Made by a program: the position numbers and the translations under genes. This document shows positions 1 through 10,852 of a stretch of DNA of 64,000 bases, piece after piece. Under the pieces are notes generated by a model, which was not told where the DNA came from, did not search any database, and worked only from the letters and a program-made list of their open reading frames with translations. The stretch comes from Przewalskia tangutica. Taxonomy: Eukaryota; Streptophyta; Magnoliopsida; Solanales; Solanaceae. The stretch lies in NCBI GenBank assembly GCA_029844215.1, contig CM056728.1, positions 8,396,001 through 8,460,000 of the forward strand, given 5' to 3'. How positions within the stretch are numbered: the first letter of the stretch is position 1; every line of letters begins with the position of its first letter.

Positions 1-109
1 AACAAAAAGTGATAACAAGATGCTCGCACTTGGAGCAACCAAATTAAAAATAAGAATATATAAATCGATATTGAAAGTACGCCAGTCCCCGGAAACGGCG
101 CCAAAAACT
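1..109 (-). mobile_element. Athila-like gypsy leader with primer-binding site
   Basis: This is the start of the internal region of a minus-strand Ty3/gypsy element whose body lies left of the window. Read on the minus strand, the LTR end is followed by AGTTT and then TGGCGCCGTTTCCGGGGA (86-103). That is the same primer-binding site type as in the plus-strand element at 57171-57188. No coding sequence is reached before the window edge. Confidence 0.8.
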
Positions 110-1467
110 TGTTAGCGATTTATCCACACGCTTAACGCAAGTGTACGTATCGTTACAAGTAATATAGTCTAGGTAAGACCGAATATCGTCCTCAGAGACT
201 GTTTTTTAAGTACCGGTTATCTATTCTATGGTATCTATTTGGTTAACGTTAATTTGTTTGTGTTTTTAGACTAATAATTAAAACTAATGCAGGAAATAAA
301 CTAATTATGAAAATAAATCAGTTATGGTGGAGAATTAGGGCTTCTAATCTCCTCAACTATCCGCTCGCTTTAATCTTTAATGCAATGATAAAGGTTCTTC
401 TTCTATATTGAGATAGCAGGTTAACTAAGCCGTTTTATATTCTGGTTAGGATATATAAACACTCAACCCCGATGCAGAACCCTTCTATCTTTCGATGATA
501 AGATTTACCACAAAGGAGGATTAAGAACAATAACCTATTAAACTACACAAGTATCGGGGTACTTTCGTCCACGATTTTAACCTATGTTTATTCAACTATA
601 GCATATTCACAATCTCCCCTTTCGGATCTCGATTAGAAATCATATATGTGATGGTAATTAGTGATCAATTAATTACCAAGCAATCAAAGCAATTATTGAA
701 TAAATCTCAACTATATAAAGAAGAAACCAAAACCATGCATTAAATCATAAAACGATGTTCAAGTGATTCGAATGGAAAACCCTAATTAAAGTAATTAGCT
801 CATAGCCATAGTCACACTAGGAACTAATACAATCTCCAACATGAACTGAAATAAAAGCAAAGAAAAGAGAAAGAAAATAATACTGAAAAGCCTCCAAAGT
901 TGTCTTGTTTCCTTGAATGATGTTGTGGAATATTTATAAGATGGTAGAATGATGGATCGTAGAATAAGGTCTAAGGAGGTATATTTATAATGAGCAGGGT
1001 TTTAGGGATTCTATAGGTTTTGTAGGTAGGAAAAATTATCCATTTTGGAATCTGAAAACGTGTCAAATTCAGCCCAAAACGTCAAAAATCCCGCGTCGGG
1101 CCGTGGACCTGAGATTGGGCGCCACGGCGTCGAAAATCTGCAACTTTCGGAAAAATCAGAGGGCGGCGCCGCGGTGCCTGAGGCGGTAATTGGCAGATTT
1201 TTCGTCTCTTTGTATTTTCTTCGTCCGGGCTTCGCCTGATTTCTTCTATATTTCCCGGAACTTCTTAAGCTTCATTTATTGACCTTTTTAGTGTGCAATT
1301 CCATCTCAATTTTGCTCATTTCCTTTCTTTTTCGCCATTTCTCAATTTTTGACCGATGTGACACAAAAGAAAGGAAAAACACACCTAATAATATACTAAA
1401 CATAAACGGAATAAATAAAATAGTAACTAAAAATGACTCAAAAAGTGTATATAAAATACACCTAACA
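110..1467 (-). mobile_element. Athila-like 5' LTR, minus orientation
   Basis: On the minus strand this 1358-bp LTR begins TGTTAGGTGTATTTTATATA and ends at the TG/CA boundary next to the primer-binding site. It aligns along its length with the LTRs at 41419-42888 and 60089-61316, and inversely with those at 55863-57164 and 62518-63804. It carries a GC-rich block at about 1091-1190 (GGCGCCACGGC, GGCGGCGCCGCGG). The right end abuts Copia A internal sequence starting CTAAC. The matching TSD would lie outside the window. Open reading frames inside it are not genes. Confidence 0.85.
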
Positions 1468-1699
1468 CTAACACTTGTAAAGTGGGGTATTACAGGATCC
1501 TTGTAGGAGACCACCTATTTAAGTGCGAGGACAGGCCACCTCAAATGAACGCACTTAAGAATCCAAGTGTGTCCACGACCCACGACGGACAGAACATAAA
1601 GAAGGATTGCGTAGGAAATATGTTGTGTTGATACCATTGTCTTGGCATATACTAAACACTGACAGTTCAAGACATCATGTTCACCGCGCAGTAAATATG
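1468..1699 (+). mobile_element. Copia A 3' internal fragment, left of the Tekay insertion
   Basis: This matches 28655-28869 nearly base for base: the stretch of Copia A between RNase H and the 3' LTR. It stops at ATATG (1695-1699) and the same sequence resumes at 23936 after the duplicated ATATG (23931-23935). It is therefore one arm of the host element that took the 22-kb insertion. The sequence is noncoding. Confidence 0.85.
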
Positions 1700-2193
1700 T
1701 GTTACACCCCGAAATTCCAGGACATGTATGCGAGAATAGACGTGAGAGCACAAGACTTATAAATTTGAATGAAGGAAAGATTTGTTGTTCTTAAGGAAAA
1801 GTTTTCCGAACCTCGGGAAGGAAGATTGTTCGTTAATAAGAATTGGGTTCTCAAATTTGTTATTTAAGACTTTTAAGAGTTTATCGGAATTATGGAATTT
1901 TATTTTCAGAGTTGGATACGTGGGGCCCACCCGAGAGATTTTACGTTTTTGTGGGGCCCACGAGGTTTTCGATATTTTGACCAATTATGGAAATTTCGGG
2001 AAACGGCATGTTATGGACCAATGGTAGGGCGACACGTGTCACCCTACACATAGTCATCCTTGGACGAAGTTATCATGAAAGACTAGCCAAATTGGCTTGA
2101 TAAAATGGACCAAGTCAAAGGAAAAAGTGGAGCTTGATATAATTGAACTCATCTTAGCCATCCATATGTTTTAATCCTAGCCATTGGTCTCCT

Positions 2194-2200
2194 TATATAT
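2194..2200 (+). promoter_or_regulatory. candidate LTR TATA box
   Basis: TATATAT preceded by CCATTGGTCTCCT reads like a CCAAT/TATA pair inside the LTR. The same arrangement is kept in the right LTR at 8292-8298. Promoter activity is inferred only. Confidence 0.35.
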
Positions 2201-4502
2201 TAGTACTACTAGTGCAAGACTAGATCATTCCATACTTAGAAAAAAATTGAAGAAAACTTAGAGCTAGTGCAATGTGCTCTCGGCTAAGGTGAAGGAAAGG
2301 GAGAAAATTTTTGCAACCTTGCTCCATAAATCTCAATATTCAAAACTAATATCCCTAAAGGTATTGTAAGGATATCTCAATAGAAAGATCCCGGAAAAAC
2401 TACGTTTTCACGTTAGTCGCAAGATGAAAACCTAAGGTGTTCTTCAACTTTGAAGATGGAACTTGAAGAGGAGTTCTTCATGAGCTTCTAAGGAGTGCTT
2501 GGAGCGGTTTGGAACGTAAGAAGAGGAGCTAAAAGTTGCTAAGGATCGACTTTGACGCTTGGATATTATTAGGGCTTATTGAGGTAAAATCTTCATCTTC
2601 TTAATGTGATTAAATATTACATGTTATTGTAGTTGATAAGTGAGCATGTGATATATATATTGAAGTTTGAAAAGATTTGGATCATGTCGACATGTTGAAA
2701 ACCGAAAATGGGCAAGTTAGCCATTTATATTGTAATCAATTTGGTCGATAGTTACAATCGTCGCATGTTAAGAAAGAAAGGATTTATAGTTGTTATAATT
2801 GTTATAAGGTATATAACATATTAGAATAACAACTTGGATTGAAAAGGAAATTGAAAGAGAATTGATATCATTATGGCATTTCTTGTAGCCGAGAATGGCT
2901 TTGGATTTAATGGACAGTTTTATATTGATTGTGGGGCAGAATTTTACACGTCCTGTTAGGCGTGTAATCCCCTTTGAATTGCTGAATTTTTGAGCCTTAA
3001 ATTTGGCATTTGGTTAATGATTTTCGGGCCTTGAAAAAGGTGGAAAAGTACGTAGAAACAAAGGAAGTGCTGCCCGATTTTCCGTAGAATAAGAGTCTTT
3101 ATACTTAGAAATATTCTACGTTGAAAGCTAGAAGTTGATAGGCGTATTGTGGTCATTATAGGTTGGCATTCTACGTGCGTCAAATTCAAGTTAGCAAGTG
3201 GAATGAACCGAAGAGGTATGTGGAAACTTTTCTTATCTCTTGAGCATGAATCATGTAAAAATGTATAGTACGGTAGACGTACGTAAATTAAGTGAACTCG
3301 ATTCCATTTTAGTATCCTTGCCTTGATTCTTGTAAGTGTAGTAACTTGACTTTTAAAAGGTATAGGTTACTTGATCTTATGTATAAAGACATCTTGACGT
3401 GTAAAGTATTCATTACTTGAACTATGTAAAAGTTAAGAAACATGATATTCTAAAGATAAGAGACTTGATTTCTAAGTTAAGAAACTTGATTGCTAAAGTT
3501 AACAGACTTGAAGTATTTTGAAAGTTGTGTAACTTGATTTGAAAGTATAAGTCTCTTGGTTATAAAACTAATGAATTTGTCTAAGACATAAAGAGTTATA
3601 ACGGCTTTATGAGAAGTTAGTTATGACGACTTTATGAAAGGTTAAAGATGTCTTAGTTTCTAAAGCATAAAGTTAGTACAACGACTTTATGGGAAGTTGG
3701 TTATAACAACTTTATGGAAAGTTAAAGGAATGTTTTTCTCTAGTAATGTAAACAAGGATAAATGACTTGAAATAAAGAAGGGAAATTTGATTAAAGGAAT
3801 AAATTGCTTAAAGTTTTAAAGTAAGGGTCACTTGATTTAGAAGCCTAAAAATGTATTTCTAAAAGTGTAGTGACTTGTTTGAAATGTAGACAAGTCTTGA
3901 TACTACGGGTGTTAGTATATTGGGGTATTATATAAAAATGAGTCTTTTGAAAAGAATAGAAGTACGTAGTACTTTGTGTTAAATTCCCGGGTTTTTATGT
4001 GATATGAAAGTGCCTAGAGTTAATAAAATGAAATTCATTTTTGTATGATAATGAAAGTCTAAAGATTTTATGAACTTGCCTATGCTTGCTTGTGATAGCC
4101 TTTGAGTGCAAGTATTATATTTTTACGCTGCCGTGACTCTCAGTTGGAGGGTCACCGTCTTGTTGTGAATTTACTTGGGCGTCATCAGCGGTGTGGAGGA
4201 TTCCACGGGTATGCTTCCATTGTGATTGATCCTTGGACATGCTTATACGATGAGGGATTCCGGGGCATGCGATCAGGATGCGAGTTAAATTCTCGGATGC
4301 TATTATTACCCCATGGCCATGCTTATACGATGAGAGATTCTGGGGCATGCGACCATGTTATATACTATTACTCCATGGACTAGCTCCCCATGAAGACATG
4401 TACCCGAGATGAGGGATTCCACGGGCATATGATATACGATTATTACCCCATAGATTGACTCTCCATGAAGTCATATACCCGAGATGAGGGATTCCACATG
4501 CA

Positions 4503-4504
<2 letters not shown>

Positions 4505-4566
<62 letters not shown>
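4505..4566. repeat. (AT)31 microsatellite
   Basis: An uninterrupted AT dinucleotide run of 62 bp lies inside the Tekay-like 5' LTR. The corresponding point of the right LTR (about 13643-13662) has only about ten units, so the tract length has changed since insertion. Reading frames through it encode only Tyr-Ile repeats. Confidence 0.95.
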
Positions 4567-4573
<7 letters not shown>

Positions 4574-5350
4574 GTGCCTTGTACGATGATGGAGGATGCC
4601 ACGGGCGCGTTACATGGATATATCTTACACTTACGACTGTCGGCAGTGACGGAGGATTCCACGGGCACGCTTTGATGTTTTGCGGGCTTGAGACCCTTAC
4701 TGTACTGTGTGATGGTTTTGAGGGTTTGTGTCCCTAGCCATGGTGTGACTATTGTTCATGTGTTGAAATAGTCTTTTAAAAGGTAAAACTGATTTTCATT
4801 ACTTTCATTTCGGCAAGGCACGATTGTACTGTTAATTTGGTTATCATACATGTCTCCAGCTTTATTTTAGACTATTATGATTTAAATTACAGTACTTTCA
4901 GTTTTACATACTTGGTATATATTTTGTACTGACCTCCTTCGGGGGGTTGCGTTCATGCCGCAGGTTGAGGTACATAGCTTGCTGATCCTCACTCTTAGGA
5001 TCACTGTTCAGTTCTTGGAAAGCTCCATTTCTCCGGAGGCTTTGTCGTTTGGTACAGTTCCCTGAGGTTGTAAATTTATGTACATTCAGGGGTATGGCGG
5101 GGCCCTGTCCCGTCACAGTTGTTATGTAAAAATTCTTAGAGGTCTGTAGTCATATCTTGTGGATTGAGATGTAAAAAAAAAGAGGTAACTGTTTTTTTGG
5201 GTTATGAGTATACTTTTGGAAGGTGGCCTTATCGGCTAACCTGTTATTTATTTCTTTTTGAGTTGTATGTATGTTCCGCTACTATTCTCTGATGTATACT
5301 GAGGGTGCCCGGGTAGGGCACCGATCGAGCAGGTAAGGTCGTGACAAAAG

Positions 5351-5362
5351 TGGTATCAGAGC
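5351..5362 (+). other. primer-binding site, tRNA-Met type
   Basis: TGGTATCAGAGC follows the LTR end after AAAG. It is complementary to the 3' end of initiator tRNA-Met, the usual primer for Del/Tekay and Copia elements. Confidence 0.9.
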
Positions 5363-7797
5363 AGTTAGTCCTCAGAAAGTGTCTACAGATCGTGTCTAGT
5401 AGAGTCTTGGTTATCGGTGTGTTGTGCACCACATCTATAACCGAGGTCGAGGACATTTAGGATTGGTTTCCATTCTTCTCACTCTAAGATCGTGCGATAG
5501 AGCTGTGTTGTTAGGGTCGTCTCTCCCTAACGAGTTATGTTGATTGCAGCTATGAGAAATGCAGCAGTGACCGAGGAAGGATTATGTGGATTGCGTATCC
5601 AGGTTGGTAATTATTGTTGTATAGTTGGTATAATGACATACAACTATATAGACTTATGTATGGGGGACAGACGCGTGTTGCCTAGAATGATTTTAGATTA
5701 CCAGGAATTGATAAGGACTAAATAGATACCGGGAAGGTATGAAACAGTTAATGAATTCTCGCCAAGGTCTTATGAGCTAATTTGAAATAATTAGGAAATG
5801 ATGAGATGTCTGAGAAGGTAATGAACCCTTAAGAAGTCATGCTAAGGGACTTAATGGAAGACTATGTTAATAAATTAAGCTACGTGGTAGGCTTAAGAGA
5901 ATTGTACGGATGAGATCCGTATGGAGTAAGTAATGGTTGTTGTGATCAAGATAACATAGTTATGGTATTATGAGAAGTTATTGTACCCGTTTACGGGGGG
6001 GCACTGATAAGGTAGGCTTGGAGCATGGAAATTGCGAGCCTAAGAATATTGATAACCGCCGAGACCTTAGGTATATAAGGCCTTCTCGGGCGGTAGGATT
6101 TAATTCAGACTAAAGGTAAGAGTTAAGTGCGACGGTGGGTCGGGTTGAGGACCTATTACGGGTCACCCCGTAGCTAGAAATGGAGTGAGATCAGTTGGTA
6201 GTAGTCCCGCTATGTGATAGGGTCACGAGGGTGCAAGACCCAAGTCTAGTTAATTGTTTTACGGGTTCGTGGATGCGTTCCACCGGAACTGGGTTGTGAG
6301 AGCTGGAAATAGCCTTATATTGTTCGATTTAGTAACTCCAAAGATTGGAGGCCAGAATCAGTGTGGAGGTTATGTATGTATGCTAGTATAAGTTGGGAAG
6401 TACGGAAATAGTACGACCAGTAAGAAAGAGAGCAACCAGGTGTAAATGAATAGAGCCTGAATCCATAAGGACCTTTCGAGGTAGCTACACCAGTGGGTGT
6501 TTGGGTGGTAACCGAGCGGGTATATAAGTTTTGCCCAGTTATGATATAATCGTCAGACCCTTGCAGACATAGTAGAGTTGGATACGACAAACTTTGAGGT
6601 CATTATGAGTGTGGACTAGTTGGCTTCGTGTATGTCAAGGTTGACTGTAGAGGGAGGTTGGTTCGATTCCAGTTTCCCGGTGAGCCGGTTATCGATGGGG
6701 AAGAAATGGAAGTGTTAGTAATATGTAAGTTATTCCTTCCTTCTTTGACATGATAAATTATGGAGTCTGTGTGACTTGTTTTATTGAGATGATTGGTTTG
6801 AATTTGAACGTTAAGATACGGAGATAAGAACGTACGATTATTGAAGGATTATATGATAAGTGCCCTTGGAGGTACTTGGAATTGGTTTAGTGTGGCGGTC
6901 AGGGCCACGACCTTCCGAATAATCTCTGGATAATACGCAAAGCAAGAATAAGATAAGTACGAGTACTGCCTGCGGAAAACATAAGACATCGTTGGTGGAT
7001 TTTGAAAATCAATACGATTATAAGGTGGTGCTTGATGATTAAGATTATGAAAGGGAGATAAACTCTCTCCCCAACGTAAAAGGATATTTTTACGTGTTGT
7101 GGGGTTATGTGTACCCAGGTTATTAGGCGATGGTTGTGAGACGGGTAAGATCTTCAGCATCGTCATGTCATAGGTTACAGTTTTAGATAACCGTGAGAAA
7201 AGTATTGTGTCGAGGTAATTAAGGATTATGCGAGATTGTGTATCAGGAAGATTATGAGACTGCACGGGGTTCCTATATTTACTTATGACAGACAGATGAG
7301 CCCAGTTTACGGCTAGCTTCTGGAGGTTTTTCCAGAAGGGATTGGGGACACAGGTGAGTCTCGGTGTTACATTTCACCCTCGGGCCAAGCGGACGTGCGA
7401 GGCATGTTATCCGCAACGAGGATAGGTTGTGGGCCTGTGTGATTGATTTCAGGGGTAGCGGGGAGGATCTTTTGCCTCTCGTTGAGTTGCGTATAATACC
7501 CATTACCATTCAAGTATTCAAATGGCCCTGTATGAGGCCTTGTATGAAAGAGAGTGTAGAATCGCCGATTGGTTGGTTCAACGTAGGCGAGGTTCAGGTA
7601 ATTAGCCCAGACTTGATTCAGCGAGCTGTGGATAAGGCGAAACTTATCCAGGAAAGATTATTAGTAAGCTCAGAGTCAGCAGAAGCTTTATGCAGAGAAT
7701 TGACGTCGGCACTTAGAGTTCGAGATTAACAATTGGGCCTTGGCAGATTTAACTCCGAAAGAACATTCGGGGACGAATGTTTCTAAGGGGGGAAGAA
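5363..7797 (+). pseudogene. decayed Tekay-like internal region (protease and integrase remnants)
   Basis: The internal region is only 2.4 kb and carries no long open frame. Around 6590-6700 broken frames resemble the gypsy protease/pol junction: an aspartate-rich stretch followed by a frame with RFQFPGEPV character. From about 7260 to 7729 a further broken frame resembles the integrase core and C-terminus. The stretch at 7430-7480 resembles ACVIDFKGSW..LPLVE, and 7550-7660 resembles SPIGWF.VGEV...PDL followed by KAKLIQERL. Stops and frameshifts are frequent. Reverse transcriptase and RNase H were not found. The tract AAGGGGGGAAGAA (7785-7797) is the polypurine tract. Confidence 0.7.
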
Positions 7798-9912
7798 TGT
7801 TGCACCCCGAAATTCCAGGACATGTATACGAGAATAGACGTGAGAGCACAAGACTTATAAATTTAAACGAAGGAAAGATTTGTTGTTCTTAAGGAAAAGT
7901 TTTCCGAACCTCGGGAAGGAAGATTGTTCGTTAATGAGAATTGGGTTCTCAAATTTGTTATTTAAGACTTTTAAGAGTTTATCAGAATTATGTAATTTTA
8001 TTTTCAGAGTTGGATACGTGGAGCCCACCCGAGAGATTTTACGTTTTTGTGGGACCCACGATGTTTTCGATATTTTGACCAATTATGGAAATTTCGAGAA
8101 ACGACATGTTATGGACCAATGGGAGGGCGACACGTGTCACCCTCCACATAGTCATCCTTGGACGAAATTATCATGAAAGACTAGCCAAATTGGCTTGATA
8201 AAATGGACCAAGTCAAAGGAAAAAGTGGAGCTTGATATAATTGACCTCATCTTAGCCATCCATATGTTTTAATCCTATCCATTGGTCTCCTTATATATTA
8301 CTACTACTAGTGCAAGACTAGATCATTCCATACTTAGAAAAAAATTGAAGAAAACTTAGAGCTAGTGCAATGTGCTCTCGGCTAAGGTGAAGGGAAGGGA
8401 GAAAAATTTTGCAACCTTGCTCCATAAATCTCAATATTCAAACCTAATATCTCTAAAGGTATTGTAAGGATATCTCAATAGAAAGATCCCGGAAAAACTA
8501 CGTTTTCACGTTAGTCGCAAGATGAAAACCTAAGGTGTTCTTCAACTTTGAAGATGGAACTTGAAGAGTAGTTCTTCATGAGCTTTTAAAGAGTGCTTGG
8601 AGCGGTTTGGAACGTAAGAAGAGGAGCTAAAAGTTGCTAAGGATCGACTTTGACGCTTGGATATTATTAGGGCTTATTGAGGTAAAATCTTCATCTTCTT
8701 AATGTGATTAAAGATTACATGTTATAGTAGTTGATAAGTGAGCATGTGATATATATATATATTGAAGTTTGAAAAGATTTGGATCATGTCGACATGTTGA
8801 AAACCGAAAATGGACAAGTTAGCCATTTATGTTGTAATCAATTTGGTCGATAGTTACAATCGTCGCATGTTAAGAAAGAAAGGATTTATAGTTGTTATAA
8901 TTGTTATAAGGTATATAACATATTAGAATAACAACTTGGATTGAAAAGGAAATTGAAAGAGAATTGATATCATTATGGCATTTCTTGTAGCCGAGAATGG
9001 CTTTGGATTTAATGGACAATTTTATATTGATTGTGGGGCAGAATTTTACACGTCCTGTTAAGAGTGTAATCCCCTTTGAATTGTTGAATTTTTGACCCTT
9101 AAATGTGGCATTTGGTTATTGATTTTCGGACATTGAAAAAGGTGAAAAAGTACGTAGAAACAAAGGAAGTGCTGCCCGATTTTCCGTAGAATAAGAGTCC
9201 TTATACTTAGAAATATTCTACGTTGAAAGCTAGAAGTTGATAGGCGTATTGTGGTCATTATAGGTTGGCATTCTACGTGCGGCAAATTCAAGTTAGCAAG
9301 TGGAATGAGCCGAAGAGGTATGTGGAAACTTTTCTTATCTCTTGAGCATGAATCTTGTAAAAATGTATAGTACGGTAGACGTACGTAAATTAAGAGAACT
9401 CGGTTCCATTTTAGTATCCTTGCCTTGATTCTTGAAAGTGTAGTAACTTGACTTTTAAAAGGTATATGTTACTTGATCTTATGTATAAAGACATCTTGAC
9501 GTGTAAAGTATTGATTACTTGAACTATGTAAAAGTTAAGAAACTTGATATTCTAAAGATAAGAGACTTGATTTCTAAGTTAAGAAACTTGATTGCTAAAG
9601 TTAAGAGACTTGAAGTATTTTGAAAGTTGTGTAACTTGATTTGAAAGTGTAAGTCTCTTGGTTATAAAAAGAATGAATTTGTCTAAGACATAAAGAGTTA
9701 TAACGACTTTATGGGAAGTTAGTTATGACGGCTTTATGAAAGGTTAAAGATGTCTTAGTTTCTAAAGCATAAAGTTAGTATAACGGCTTTATGAGAAATT
9801 GGTTATAACAACTTTATGAAAAGTTAAAGGAATGGTTTTCTCTAGTAATGTAAACAAGGATAAATGACTTGAAATAAAGAAGGGCAATTTGATTAAAGGC
9901 ATAAATTGTTAA
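7798..9912 (+). mobile_element. Tekay-like 3' LTR, part 1
   Basis: It starts TGTTGCACCCCG and follows the 5' LTR almost identically for 2.1 kb. It breaks near 9912, at the point equivalent to 3812 in the 5' LTR. The equivalent of about 3812-4425 is missing and is replaced by the mosaic at 9913-13559. Confidence 0.85.
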
Positions 9913-10852
9913 GCCTCTCATCAACGCTACATAAATAATTGAGGTATTTTCATCCTCAATCCAAGAATGTCTACCCAACTTACAGCATATTCACAATCCC
10001 CTTTCTAATCGATTAGAAATCATATAGTGATAATTAGTTGTCAATTAATTACCAAGAATTCAACTCAATTATTGGATAGATCTCACAATAAGAAAAATAA
10101 CCATAAGCATGCATTAATTTATAACATAAGTTTCTAGCAATTCAACATGGAAAGCCCTATAAGAGAATTAGTTCCTAGTCATTGACATGACAAGAACTAA
10201 TTCAAAGCTCATCATACAAAACTGAAATAAAGAACAAGAAAGGGAAAAGAAATTACTAAACTAATGGTATCCAATCTCCAAGCAAAAGTCTTGAGTTGTG
10301 CGAAGAGAACCCAAAAACTGCCTAGGGTTCTCCTTTTATAGGCTGAAAACCGCCTCCCTCTTTTCCTTCAGGCCTGGCCCAGAATTTCGTCAAAAGACCT
10401 AATTTTTTCGCGTCGGTGCCGCGGCCCTGCAGACAGGCGCCGCGGCTCCGGAAGTTCTGCAATCCGTTGGGTGTTTTGGCGCCGCGCCCGATATCTGGCT
10501 GCGAGCGCGCGCTGGAACTCTTGTAGCTTCTCGGATGTTTAGGCGCGCCGCGCCCCCGCATCTGGCTGCGAGCGCGTACTGGATCTTCTGCAGCCTCTTC
10601 GAATAGTGGCGCGCGCCTCGCTGATCGCAGGAGGCCGGGTGCAGATTTTACCCTCGTTCGCCACTTTCTCTGTTTCCAGCTCTGGCATCTCCTCTTTTGC
10701 CCTCTTTTTGCTCCTTTTCCGCCATTTGGCCATTTTAACCACTTTGACTCAAAAGAACGAAAAACTATCCTAATACGACACTTATATGTGCAAAATGGGA
10801 CAAAAGATTAACTAAAACTGACTCAAAAGGTGTATATAAAATACACCGATCA
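9913..10852 (-). mobile_element. Athila-like LTR fragment, minus orientation
   Basis: It aligns with the second half of the solo LTR at 41419-42888. Matching landmarks are the CATATTCACAATC stretch, the GC-rich block and the ending TGTATATAAAATACACCGATCA. The left edge is ragged and no TSD pair was found, so this is a truncated piece. The GC-rich part (about 10395-10640) contains three imperfect units around GGCGCCGCGCCC...TCTGGCTGCGAGCGCG. Confidence 0.75.

Larger units (their letters stand above)
1700..5346 (+). mobile_element. Tekay-like 5' LTR (3.6 kb)
   Basis: This long LTR starts at TGTTACACC and ends at GTGACA, four bases before the primer-binding site. It matches the right LTR with few differences over 1700-3810. 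It contains imperfect short repeats around 3400-3830 (variants of TTATAACGACTTTATGGGAA) and around 4190-4500 (about 75-bp units containing GAGGGATTCCACGGGCAT), plus an AT dinucleotide run. Small open reading frames across it recur in the second LTR but have no coding character. Confidence 0.88.

Noticed and set aside
4465..4737. Open frames of Tyr-Ile repeats on both strands
   Set aside because: They are translations of the (AT)31 microsatellite inside an LTR.
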